Part shown: positions 1 to 6,764 of the stretch, piece after piece
Layout: each line of letters starts with the position of its first letter
How positions within the stretch are numbered: the stretch's first letter is position 1
Origin: Candidatus Hodarchaeaceae archaeon
Lineage (GTDB): Archaea > Hadarchaeota > Hadarchaeia > Hadarchaeales > Hadarchaeaceae
Assembly (NCBI GenBank): GCA_030018135.1
Contig: JASEGJ010000012.1
Location: 1 to 31,184 of the forward strand
DNA: 31,184 bases
Direction of reading: 5' to 3'
Notes under the pieces: model-generated
The model's input: the letters and a program-made list of their open reading frames with translations, nothing else
Told to the model about the DNA's origin: nothing
Databases searched by the model: none
Program-made: the position numbers and the translations under genes

Positions 1-510
1 CCGCTTGCATGAATAGTCATCAACGGCAAAAACAAAGGAATTTTGCACACCCCTAAATATTTTATTGAACTTTGCGCCGAATTTTTTTGCTGTAATCATT
101 GGCAGCTCGGCTGACCTCATTGAGGAGCATCTTCCTCAGGATCGAAACGAGCTGCTTGAGCTGGTTTTTATCCCTCACATTCAGCTCGACTCGCTTTTTA
201 TCAAAAATCCCACCTTCAATGATTTTGCATCAAGGATGTTAAAACAGTCGCCGAAGATGAGCAGGCCGCGATCGTGCCCCACCATATTTCTGACTTTCTC
301 GATCGCCTTCTGAATCTCTTCGTGCTTCCTAGAAACCCATCCCGTCTTCCTTTCGAGGAGGGAAGATTCGTCGCCCCAGCTCTTCGGGAGGACTACCAAC
401 AGTTTTCCAGTTTTGAACTCTAAGCGCGGGTATCTTACAGGCCTCCTTTCGACCACATATGGCATTTCCGAGCCGTTCACCCGGAGGAACTGCTCAATAA
501 ACTTGAGCAA
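1..510 (-). pseudogene. YgjP/M48-like metallopeptidase family protein, frameshifted and cut by window edge
   Basis: The first 109 codons (510 to 181) resemble the N-terminal half of the YgjP (DUF45, UTP pyrophosphatase-like) family: a basic beta-hairpin start (VERRPVRYPRLEFKTGKL), a W-x-x-RKHEEI helix and a LLIFGDCFNI strand. This frame stops at 181, but the family-like sequence resumes in another frame from about 201 (KKRVELNVRDKNQLKQLV) and appears to shift again at a run of seven T on the plus strand (89-95), giving KKFGAKFNKIF. The catalytic HExxH segment would lie beyond base 1. The start could be TTG 510, with a TATA-like ctatttaac about 25 bp upstream, or ATG 465. The two breaks near homopolymers could be sequencing errors or true decay. 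Family assignment is by pattern only. Confidence 0.5.
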
Positions 511-615
511 GGGCGATGACCAGACAGTATGTGTTAAATAGGGGGATAGAAAGAAATTGTGCGTTATTTGGCGATTCTTTCTGTATGTTGCCTTAAAAAT
601 ATGTTTTCTAGTTTT

Positions 616-1374
616 TCAGGTATTTTTTTTCCAAATAGAGACCGGAAGACGCATTATTTCCCACATATCTCGGATTAATGGCTCTTGTCCAGGTGGATAT
701 ATCTGCGTTTTAAACTTCAAAATAAAGCCGTTACAGGGCTTCATTTGCTCAAATTGAACTGCTGGTGCGTTTCTTAAAATCCACAGGGGAATCAAACCGA
801 GAAATTCACACATCTTCAACTTGATCTTGAGTTCATCCTCTTCCATGTAGGGCAGTGTGTTTTTTACCTCCACACCATATGCGATTGAATCTTTTTCGAT
901 GATGAAATCCAAATCGTGCCCGGTTTCCTCCCACCTGAGCCCGCGGTATTCATTTGTATCCTCACCTACTATCCTGAACCCATTCAGCCGAAACATGAAA
1001 AAACAGCATTTGTGCAAATCTCCGATAGCCTTAGTTATTGTGGGATCGGTGTACCTACTAATTATCTTGGCTCTCCTATTGATCTCCCTACGAATGTATC
1101 TAATATCGGATCTGTACACAAAATGAGCGATATCTCTCTTTTCCAACCCCGGGAATCCCTCATCTACCAAACTATCAACGGCCCGATTGGTGACCCAATG
1201 AAAGTATTTGTCTTCAAAAATCACCTCAATTTGCTTCCTGTGGTGGGGGGAATTCGGGTTGCAGCTCGGGGTAGGAGTTCCGTATTGATAAGTCCAGTGG
1301 CGAGGATCTTTGAAAAATGACCTTATGTTCTCCTTTACTTCTGCATTTGTCAGCGCGCTCACGATCTTTCTCAC
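616..1374 (-). CDS. Hypothetical protein with PD-(D/E)XK-like nuclease core
   Basis: This 252-residue protein starts at GTG 1374, with a ttaaaaacc TATA-like element about 20 bp upstream. The overall family is not recognised. Its C-terminal half contains HDLDFIIEKDSIAYGVEVKN followed by a helix and a hydrophobic strand (GLIPLWILRNAP). That Asp, then Glu-x-Lys arrangement is the signature of PD-(D/E)XK nuclease folds such as Holliday-junction resolvases and many restriction or mobile-element endonucleases. The N-terminal half is basic and rich in aromatic residues and Arg (IRYIRREINRRAKI), compatible with DNA contact. It sits in the AT-richer first 1.4 kb between two broken genes, which fits an acquired accessory gene. 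No methyltransferase partner is visible. A nuclease function is an inference from the motif. Confidence 0.6.
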   Translation of the reverse strand: MRKIVSALTNAEVKENIRSFFKDPRHWTYQYGTPTPSCNPNSPHHRKQIEVIFEDKYFHWVTNRAVDSLVDEGFPGLEKRDIAHFVYRSDIRYIRREINRRAKIISRYTDPTITKAIGDLHKCCFFMFRLNGFRIVGEDTNEYRGLRWEETGHDLDFIIEKDSIAYGVEVKNTLPYMEEDELKIKLKMCEFLGLIPLWILRNAPAVQFEQMKPCNGFILKFKTQIYPPGQEPLIRDMWEIMRLPVSIWKKNT

Positions 1375-1403
1375 CCGATTGCTTGTGGTTTTTAACTTGC
1401 TGA

Positions 1404-1816
1404 TTACTGAATAAGCTTGTTAGAGATAATCCCATGGGCTTTCATGCTCGTGTAGCCGTCACTCCCGATTATCACGTGGTCCTGAATCCACACCCCTAGC
1501 ATCTTGCCAATTTTAACTAATTTTTTAGTGACCTCGATATCCGTCTCGCTGGGTTCCGGGCTCCCGCTTGGATGGTTGTGGACGAGGATGATGAAGGTGG
1601 CGGAGTTTTTGAATGCGCTCGCGAACACCTCTCGAGGGCGAAGCAAAGTTATGTCGACGCCCCGTCGGATATCGTCTCGCAGTTGATCAGCACGTTTTGG
1701 GAATCGAGGGAGATGAGCTTGACCACCTCGTGCGTAAGGGCCTGAACTTCCCGCCCGACCAACTCGAAAACATCTTTTGGACTCGTGATAAAAATTCTCC
1801 TGTTCTCTAATCCCAT
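1404..1816 (-). pseudogene. radC: Short RadC-family JAB/MPN protein with an apparent frameshift
   Basis: The C-terminal part carries RadC hallmarks: LLRPREVFASAFKNSA, then LVHNHPSGSPEPSETD, the JAMM zinc motif (H-x-H, Ser, Asp), then a DHVIIGSDGY end. The expected upstream RadC region is in a different frame: from ATG 1816 one reads MGLENRRIFITSPKDVFELV, then KLISLDSQNVL and ETISDG. The two frames meet near 1650-1660 next to a GGGG run; one extra G would join them into about 137 residues. This short form lacks the N-terminal helix-hairpin-helix of bacterial RadC. Despite the family name, RadC's biochemical role is unsettled, and the family is often found in mobile or accessory DNA. The longer open frame extending to 2081 is probably spurious. 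Confidence 0.7.
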
Positions 1817-1844
1817 TTTCCCGCCTAGGTTTTGGATGAGAGCG

Positions 1845-1857
1845 GTTTATAAAGACA
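1845..1857 (-). promoter_or_regulatory. TATA-like promoter for the RadC-like gene
   Basis: The minus strand reads ctttataaacc here, about 30 bp before ATG 1816, the spacing expected for an archaeal TATA box driving a short-leader transcript. It also supports 1816 rather than 2081 as the gene start. Confidence 0.4.
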
Positions 1858-1859
1858 AA

Positions 1860-2210
1860 ACTCGCTTCAAGGGCTGATAGCTTTAAGGCGCGCTTCCCCA
1901 GTCCACCGACCGCCCCACCCTTCCAGTACCCGATCACCGCATCGCCGCCCACCAGCTCCGATCTCGCCCCCTGAACCTCCGAAGCCTGTGTGGGGCAGGT
2001 CCCGACCCCTCTGGAGGACATCTGCATCCTCAACGTCCTCATCCCCGCCTCTACAGATGTTTCCCCGTCGTGGGGCGTCATCGCCCACCTGCCCTGAAGG
2101 CCCCAAGGACAAACTGGCTCCTCCGGAAACGGGCACGATTAGAGCAGTGCAACATCACCGCCTGCTGGAGGGACACGGCGGGAAATGGTACTTAAGCTGG
2201 TGAACGGGTT
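1860..2210. other. GC-rich stretch without a convincing gene
   Basis: About 350 bases lie between the RadC promoter and the antitoxin gene. Open frames exist on both strands (minus 1867-2136, plus 1988-2203), but their translations are low-complexity Gly/Arg/Pro or Ser-rich and match nothing I recognise. They look like the by-product of high G+C. It could be decayed coding sequence, an insertion-sequence end or a structured RNA; nothing in it decides. Confidence 0.4.
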
Positions 2211-2216
2211 GTGACC

Positions 2217-2555
2217 TCATTCCTCCGTCTCTACGACCATACGCTTTCCGACGACCCTTATCTCAACCCTGCGCCCGTGCCTCAGGCCGAGCATCCGCTC
2301 CACGTCCACGGGGATGTAAAGCGCCCATTTCTTCCCTATCCTAGAGACCTTGCGCTTAAGTCTGATCCCATGGCCCCAGATCCCGGCCTCCTCGGCGGCC
2401 GCCCTCAGCTTGGACGCCTGCTCCACGGTGAGCACCACCTCCCCGCACCGGTCACACTTCTCGACCTCGAGCCCCGCAACTAGCTTCACGCCTTCGACCA
2501 CGATGTCATCCCTCGCCTTGACGAGGGTTCCCTTCTTGCATTTAGGACACTCCAC
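2217..2555 (-). CDS. YgiT-type zinc finger plus AbrB/SpoVT domain protein (antitoxin-like)
   Basis: This 112-residue protein starts at GTG 2555. Residues 1-45 form an MqsA/YgiT-type zinc-binding module with two CxxC pairs (MECPKCKKG and EKCDRCGEVV). Residues 60-110 form an AbrB/SpoVT-like swapped-hairpin DNA-binding domain (RKVSRIGKKWALYIPVDV, GRRVEIRVVGKRM). In this class the zinc module typically contacts a toxin and the DNA-binding domain represses the operon. The start lies inside the end of the truncated toxin-like reading frame just upstream (14 bp overlap), the usual translational coupling of toxin-antitoxin pairs. The gene looks intact while its partner is shortened, so it may be an orphan antitoxin or a plain regulator. 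Confidence 0.75.
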   Translation of the reverse strand: MECPKCKKGTLVKARDDIVVEGVKLVAGLEVEKCDRCGEVVLTVEQASKLRAAAEEAGIWGHGIRLKRKVSRIGKKWALYIPVDVERMLGLRHGRRVEIRVVGKRMVVETEE

Positions 2556-2682
2556 CCTTTCGCCCCCTCACATTGACGCTCATCACAACGATCGCGGCCG
2601 GGTTCTCCACGTAAACCACGCGCAGGATTTTCCTCCCCGCGCCGACCTCTGCGTAATACTTATCGGTCCTAGTGGGGAGCAT
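2542..2682 (-). pseudogene. Truncated DUF4258/BrnT-like toxin remnant
   Basis: Only 46 residues remain from ATG 2682. The sequence KYYAEVGAGRKILRVVYVEN followed by AAIVVMSVNVRGRKGG resembles the C-terminal beta strands of DUF4258 toxins, which often precede YgiT-type antitoxins. The N-terminal His/Arg-rich catalytic part is not present upstream in this frame; that DNA instead reads well as a plus-strand ORF. The stop overlaps the start of the antitoxin gene. Assignment rests on a short tail and on the neighbour, so it is tentative; a genuine tiny protein is an alternative. Confidence 0.4.
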
Positions 2683-2686
2683 TTTT

Positions 2687-2890
2687 GTGCTGATGGCAGG
2701 TAATAACCTCAGAACTCTCGCAGGAGAAGCGGAAAGAGCGATGGAGATGTATGATGCAGGCCAGATGGAGAGGGTTGTAGTCGATTTGTCGGGGAACTTC
2801 GCTTGGTCCGTCACGGTATTCGGAATAGGTGGCATCGTATACGGGATTAAGCGGCTCGTAGATGGCATGGCTGGAGTAGCTCGCGGGTGA
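2687..2890 (+). CDS. Small hypothetical protein
   Basis: An ORF of about 67 residues starts from GTG 2687, with gggag nine bases upstream and a TATA-like taatactta further up. An alternative GTG at 2672 is in frame. The protein has an acidic helical N-terminus (GEAERAMEMYDAGQMER) and a hydrophobic C-terminal stretch (WSVTVFGIGGIVYGIKRLV) that might touch a membrane. I recognise no family. It starts just after, and diverges from, the truncated toxin, so it may be what replaced that gene's 5' end, or a chance ORF. Confidence 0.35.
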   Translation: MLMAGNNLRTLAGEAERAMEMYDAGQMERVVVDLSGNFAWSVTVFGIGGIVYGIKRLVDGMAGVARG

Positions 2891-2914
2891 CTAAAACCGT
2901 GCTGAGAGGAAAAG

Positions 2915-3079
2915 GTGGAAAATCAAACTTGGATAACCGTACCTACCACGCTATTGGAAAGGTATACTTTTGTAATAGGGAACAAGCGGAAAACTGATCA
3001 AGCAAATCGAGAAGGACGGGTTGAAACCTTAAGCAAATGCAGGATTCGGGCCGAACCCGTTAAACCGCGCGTGAGATGA
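2915..3079 (+). CDS. Very small ORF with RHH-like start (doubtful)
   Basis: A 54-codon ORF starts from GTG 2915, preceded by gagaggaaaag. Its beginning (VENQTWITVPTTLLERYTF) resembles the strand and helix of small ribbon-helix-helix antitoxins, but the rest does not continue the pattern. It overlaps the end of the opposite-strand mptD gene by 20 bp. It may be a decayed antitoxin in this toxin-antitoxin-like strip or a chance ORF. Confidence 0.2.
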   Translation: MENQTWITVPTTLLERYTFVIGNKRKTDQANREGRVETLSKCRIRAEPVKPRVR

Positions 3080-3425
3080 ACATCAGCGGGTAGTCCAGCT
3101 CCCGCACATATCGCATGCCCACGCGCGCTCGAGCCTTGCCGTATTTTGCGAGGAGGTCAATCGTGAGCATCTCGCCAGACAGTTCCGGGTAGATGTAGGG
3201 GTGCCTGCGTCTACCCTTTGGGCACTTGATCTTCACCCTCGCCTCCTCGATGAACGGCTGCGCGAGCGCCGCCTGCTCCATCGCCCGCTCGAGCGCCTTG
3301 GCGTCGTGTATCGCCGCGCCCACGAACTGGTGGTAGAGGGCGCCGAGCGTTATCGCCCCCTCGAATATCGCCCGCTCGCGGTCCGTCACTCTCTTATCGA
3401 AGTACTTGCGCGCGGGGTCCTTCAC
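3060..3425 (-). CDS. mptD: Dihydroneopterin aldolase, archaeal MptD family
   Basis: MptD converts 7,8-dihydroneopterin to 6-hydroxymethyl-7,8-dihydropterin and glycolaldehyde on the tetrahydromethanopterin (or archaeal folate) path. Family landmarks are RERAIFEGAITLGALYHQFV near the N-terminus, a central QPFIEEARVKI and the C-terminal ELDYPLMFISRAV. Length (about 121 residues) suits the family. GTG 3425 is preferred because ggaggggat lies 3-8 bases upstream of it; a GTG at 3440 is also in frame. It follows mptE on the same strand with an 82-base gap, so consecutive pathway steps are side by side, which strongly supports both calls. Confidence 0.85.
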   Translation of the reverse strand: MKDPARKYFDKRVTDRERAIFEGAITLGALYHQFVGAAIHDAKALERAMEQAALAQPFIEEARVKIKCPKGRRRHPYIYPELSGEMLTIDLLAKYGKARARVGMRYVRELDYPLMFISRAV

Positions 3426-3507
3426 CTCATCCCCTCCCACGCCTTCTCGCCTTCAGGGCTAAATAACCGACGATGTCCAGCGGATATTGGAACTCGCGGG
3501 CCAACCT

Positions 3508-4233
3508 TCACCCAGCGACCTCCCGCGGCACGTTGGGGATGTCCTCCCCTCGGCTGGTGAGGTTGACGAGCCTCGCCTTAAGCTCGCCGGCGAGCCACGC
3601 CAGGAGCTCCTTGCATATGGCCAGCTTGACGAGCTTCCTCGCGATGTCCTTGTCGCCCGAATGCCTCCCCACCTGCCCGCCAAGGTCCATCCCGGCGAGG
3701 TAGATCTCGGACGCGCCCAGCTCGTGCGCCATGAACGCCGCGCGGTCGCCGTCCGTGAAGCCGCCGAAGTTGAGGAGCCCGCCGAATGGCTCGACCTGCG
3801 TCGTGCCAACGACGCGCTCCTTCAACCTTGGGGCGATGCTCAGGAGCTGATCGAGGTTATCGCCGTGGGCATGGACGACGAGCCAGGAACCCAGCCGCCA
3901 GGCGCGGAGCTGGTCCTCGATTTTGCCGTCCAGGTCCGTGACGATGATCTCGGGCCTGCGATGCTCGATCACCGCTGAGGTGGCGCCGTCCGCAGCTATG
4001 AGCACCTTCTCCAGGTATCCGGCCCGCCTTAGCCTAGTCAAATCCTCGTCCAGCGAGGGGCCGGCGCCGAACACCACGCACTCCCTCCCGCGCAGGGTGC
4101 CCGCCATTCCCTCGAGGTCCGGCTCTGGGAGGAGATCGTTCAGCGCCCTCGCGGCCTCCAGATCTGCGGCGGCATCCAGCCCCAGCCGCCCGACGATCTC
4201 CTCGTACTTAGGGCGCCAAACTTCCCAGCGCAT
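3508..4233 (-). CDS. mptE: 6-hydroxymethyl-7,8-dihydropterin pyrophosphokinase MptE
   Basis: MptE (DUF115) transfers pyrophosphate from ATP to the hydroxymethyl group made by MptD, preparing the pterin for coupling in methanopterin or folate synthesis. The 241-residue protein shows CVVFGAGPSLDEDLTRLR near residue 55, ADGATSAVIEHRRPEIIVTD near 83 (the nucleotide/pterin-binding DLDG region) and HAHGDN near 125. FGGFTDGDRAAFMAHELGA and AGMDLGG follow. It is unrelated to bacterial FolK. It begins at ATG 4233, ten bases after the stop of the transglutaminase-like gene, and is followed by mptD, so it is probably co-transcribed with both. Confidence 0.9.
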   Translation of the reverse strand: MRWEVWRPKYEEIVGRLGLDAAADLEAARALNDLLPEPDLEGMAGTLRGRECVVFGAGPSLDEDLTRLRRAGYLEKVLIAADGATSAVIEHRRPEIIVTDLDGKIEDQLRAWRLGSWLVVHAHGDNLDQLLSIAPRLKERVVGTTQVEPFGGLLNFGGFTDGDRAAFMAHELGASEIYLAGMDLGGQVGRHSGDKDIARKLVKLAICKELLAWLAGELKARLVNLTSRGEDIPNVPREVAG

Positions 4234-4242
4234 GCCATCGCC

Positions 4243-5337
4243 TCACAGATTTCCGTACTTCGTCTCGTAGGCCGCCAAGGCGTCCCTCCACTCCTCCTCC
4301 ATCTCGGTGTACACCCTGTAGGGGAGCTGCCCGAATCTCCCCTGGGACTCCACCGGCGCCCACCCCTCACCCGGCAGGTACACCTCGACCCATGCGTGGG
4401 AGACGATGTTCTCCCCCTCGGGCGTAGTGCCGACGACCATCTCGAAGCCCGGCGGGGGGCGAAATTCCCCGGTGAAGACTATCCTCCCGGCGACCCTCCT
4501 AGCGGGTATTCCCGCGGTCCTGGCGAGGGCGAGGTAGACGTTGGTGAAGTCCCCGCACTGCCCCTTCCCCAACTCCAGAACCTGCTCGGACGTGAGCCCG
4601 ACCAGAAAGACGTAGGTGATGTGGGTGCTCGTCCACTCGCAGAGCTTCCGCGCCAGCTCCCTGTCGTCCTTCGCGAGCCCGCGGACCTGCGACAGGACCT
4701 CGTTCACCCTCTCGCTGCCGGTGATCACCTGCGTCGAGGGGAGCAGAAAATACGCGTAGCTGGCCGGGATCTCGAAGTTATCCAGAGCTAAATTGCCGCT
4801 CGGCGCGGGCGCGAACTTGATCTCATCGGGCAACCTCCCGCCCTCGCGGTAGGAGAGGAGGATCCTGCTGAACGTAAACAGGATGTCCCTGAATCTGATC
4901 CTGCCGATCGAGGCTTCAACGCTGCCGGGCGCCCTCCCGGTCGCTTCCACCTCGTCGCGAATCCCTAGCGCCAGGCCGAGGTAATCGTCCTTTGAAAGAC
5001 TCCTCCAAGAGGCCGTGAAATCGCCGCTTTCTTCGCCCGCCCCGGCCACGGAAATCGGTCGCTCGATCGAGAACCGCTCGCCTCGAGCTGCGGCGACGAT
5101 CGCGTCCGCCGAGCAGTACAGCAGTTGGGGCGGGGTCAGGGAATACTCCAGACCTCCGACGGCGATCGAATATCGCTTGCCGAGCTCCCGTCCATATTTC
5201 AGGTCCCCGCGAACCTCGCCCATCGAACCCGCAAACTCCCGCAGGGCCTCATCGCTCGGGCGCCTCTGGAGCACGGCGATGGACAACATTGCCGCAGCTA
5301 CTATCGCAACGGCGGCGAGCAGGGCAACCTTGCGCAT
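4243..5337 (-). CDS. Exported transglutaminase-like (TGc) domain protein
   Basis: This 364-residue protein has an N-terminal hydrophobic segment (VALLAAVAIVAAAMLSIAVL) that would serve as signal or membrane anchor, so the rest should lie outside the cell. The C-terminal third is a transglutaminase/cysteine-protease-like core: the Cys is in LGKGQCGDFTNVYLALART (about residue 260), GIPARRVAGRI follows, and the His is in SHAWVEVYLPGEGW. The expected third acidic residue is ambiguous (PVESQG). Archaeal members usually lack a demonstrated activity; peptidase-like or structural roles are proposed. The middle (residues 50-230) is unrecognised. It begins seven bases after the membrane-anchored protein upstream and is followed closely by mptE. 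I infer that it works with its upstream neighbour on the cell surface. Confidence 0.8.
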   Translation of the reverse strand: MRKVALLAAVAIVAAAMLSIAVLQRRPSDEALREFAGSMGEVRGDLKYGRELGKRYSIAVGGLEYSLTPPQLLYCSADAIVAAARGERFSIERPISVAGAGEESGDFTASWRSLSKDDYLGLALGIRDEVEATGRAPGSVEASIGRIRFRDILFTFSRILLSYREGGRLPDEIKFAPAPSGNLALDNFEIPASYAYFLLPSTQVITGSERVNEVLSQVRGLAKDDRELARKLCEWTSTHITYVFLVGLTSEQVLELGKGQCGDFTNVYLALARTAGIPARRVAGRIVFTGEFRPPPGFEMVVGTTPEGENIVSHAWVEVYLPGEGWAPVESQGRFGQLPYRVYTEMEEEWRDALAAYETKYGNL

Positions 5338-5344
5338 GTTTCGC

Positions 5345-6181
5345 CTACCTTCTCCGGAGCAAGATCACGATCGCGGCCAGCACGACCAGCGCCGCCGCAA
5401 TTGCGCCGTACACGACATGGCTTGGGCCCTCCTCCGCGAGTGCTCCGGTGTATTCTATCGCGTGCGTCGGGAGCGTGTGAAGCAGTTCCTGCGGGGTTAT
5501 CGTGAGGTTATCCGTCGTGACGAAAATCTCGGTCCTCACCACGACCGCCGACCTCCCATCTATTCTTTCGATGCTGAGGGTGCTCTCCTCGCTGCTCCCC
5601 CCGCCGTACTCTATCCTCCAAGTGCCGACGCCCGCCAGCTCGGCCGCGTTGGTGATCTCGGCGCCCCTCGGCAGGATGGTCGCGAGATCCTGCGAAATTT
5701 TGAGCTGGGCCCCGGAGCCGAACGTAAGCAACATCGCCCGGAGGTTGTTCATCGTGTCGATCAGCCTCCGCGCATCCCCCTCTGGGTCGATGGGTTCGAA
5801 GGATATCGTCCATATGTTGTCGCTCCTCGCCAGGGCCGTTATCTCGCCGGTTATGGTCATCTGTAGCGTTTCCCCCTCGTCGAGGCCGGCGATTTCGCAT
5901 TTGAGATTTTTCACCTCCCAGCCGTATACGGCAAATGAGCTCCTCGCCTGCTCTATCGCCTGAGCTTTCACGAAGTCCTCCATGATCTTGTACATCGGCT
6001 TCAGGGCGTCCGCGAGAGGGGATGGGTGGTACTTCTGGACGAACCGGAGGGTGGCATTTCCCTTTTCATCGACGCGGATGTCGACGTCAGATGTTATCTC
6101 GAAGGGCTGTTGGGCCGCAAGCGGTTGCACCAAGGTCAAAAGCAAAAGCGCGGTCAGAGCTGCAGTCGCGAGATATCTCAC
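5345..6181 (-). CDS. Secreted surface protein with signal peptide and C-terminal membrane anchor
   Basis: This 278-residue protein starts at GTG 6181 after a good gaggtga ribosome-binding site. Residues 1-24 are a classic signal peptide ending near LAAQQ. Residues 25-250 are beta-rich and acidic (ITSDVDIRVDEKGNATLRFV, ELAGVGTWRIEYGGGSSEES). A hydrophobic segment followed by RRR at the extreme C-terminus (VVLAAIVILLRRR) gives a type I topology with nearly all of the protein outside. I do not recognise a named domain. It is directly upstream of the exported transglutaminase-like gene, and conserved pairs of this type suggest a receptor, scaffold or substrate role. No S-layer or PGF-type sorting signal is obvious. 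Confidence 0.7.
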   Translation of the reverse strand: MRYLATAALTALLLLTLVQPLAAQQPFEITSDVDIRVDEKGNATLRFVQKYHPSPLADALKPMYKIMEDFVKAQAIEQARSSFAVYGWEVKNLKCEIAGLDEGETLQMTITGEITALARSDNIWTISFEPIDPEGDARRLIDTMNNLRAMLLTFGSGAQLKISQDLATILPRGAEITNAAELAGVGTWRIEYGGGSSEESTLSIERIDGRSAVVVRTEIFVTTDNLTITPQELLHTLPTHAIEYTGALAEEGPSHVVYGAIAAALVVLAAIVILLRRR

Positions 6182-6247
6182 GCATTCACCTCTGAGGACC
6201 CCTCGACCTTTTTTTGATAAATACCTTGACGAGCGAGCCGACCGCGG

Positions 6248-6622
6248 TCATCCCACGACTCTCAGTGCCATCTCCGCCCCGCGGTGGTCGTAGGCCCGCC
6301 AGGAGCGCCCGTCGTACGGAAAGGCGATTATCAGGTGCACGCGGCCGAACTTGGCGAACAGCGACAAGTCCTCCGGCGACGGCGAGGGGTTTGGCGATGG
6401 GTGGCTGTGCACCGTGCCGCATGCGCTTCGGTCGATCGGCAGCATGTGCAGCCGCAGCACAGCCGAGCGGTCGGAGGAGAAGGTCCCGGGCAGCACTAGG
6501 ACCTCTCGGATCAGGCCTCGCTCGGCGCGGAGCACGCCCGCAAACTCGTTGGGGTGGCTTGAGCGCGAGACCCCCAACATGAACTCGAGGGCCTCCCGCT
6601 CGACGCCGAAAATCCTCGACAA
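6248..6622 (-). CDS. JAMM/MPN+ metalloprotease
   Basis: This 124-residue, single-domain JAB1/MPN protein has all zinc and catalytic positions. The Glu is in NEFAGVLRA, and HSHPSPNPSPSPEDLS matches H-x-H-x7-S-x2-D exactly. Archaeal JAMM proteins of this size include desampylases, which cut ubiquitin-like SAMP from targets; other MPN+ enzymes act on other small sulfur-carrier adducts. No ubiquitin-like gene is adjacent. The start appears to be TTG 6622 with weak upstream signals. It is the first gene of a minus-strand run leading into the surface-protein pair, with a 66-base gap that could hold a promoter for the latter. Confidence 0.85.
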   Translation of the reverse strand: MSRIFGVEREALEFMLGVSRSSHPNEFAGVLRAERGLIREVLVLPGTFSSDRSAVLRLHMLPIDRSACGTVHSHPSPNPSPSPEDLSLFAKFGRVHLIIAFPYDGRSWRAYDHRGAEMALRVVG

Positions 6623-6764
6623 TTAAGTCGCCCGATTTAGGTTTGGCTCAAACCCCCCTATTTACATCGCCCTCGGGCCTGTGCCAGCGGGCTTGGACAG
6701 CACAACTTTCATCTTTTGCTTCTTTCCATCTGGGTCAAGTTGTAACCCTCCGAGGAGCGCATGG

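Noticed and set aside
2965-3032. Possible HicA-like fragment (LIKQIEKDGLKP)
   Set aside because: Only 12 residues before a stop, with no start codon context and no GSHH motif.
5015-5866. Plus-strand ORF of 283 codons
   Set aside because: It runs antisense across two well-supported exported proteins and has low-complexity content.
6663-6756. Minus-strand peptide ending KMKVVLSKPAGTGPRAM downstream of the methionine synthase
   Set aside because: It looks protein-like but is about 31 codons with no acceptable start; too short to call.
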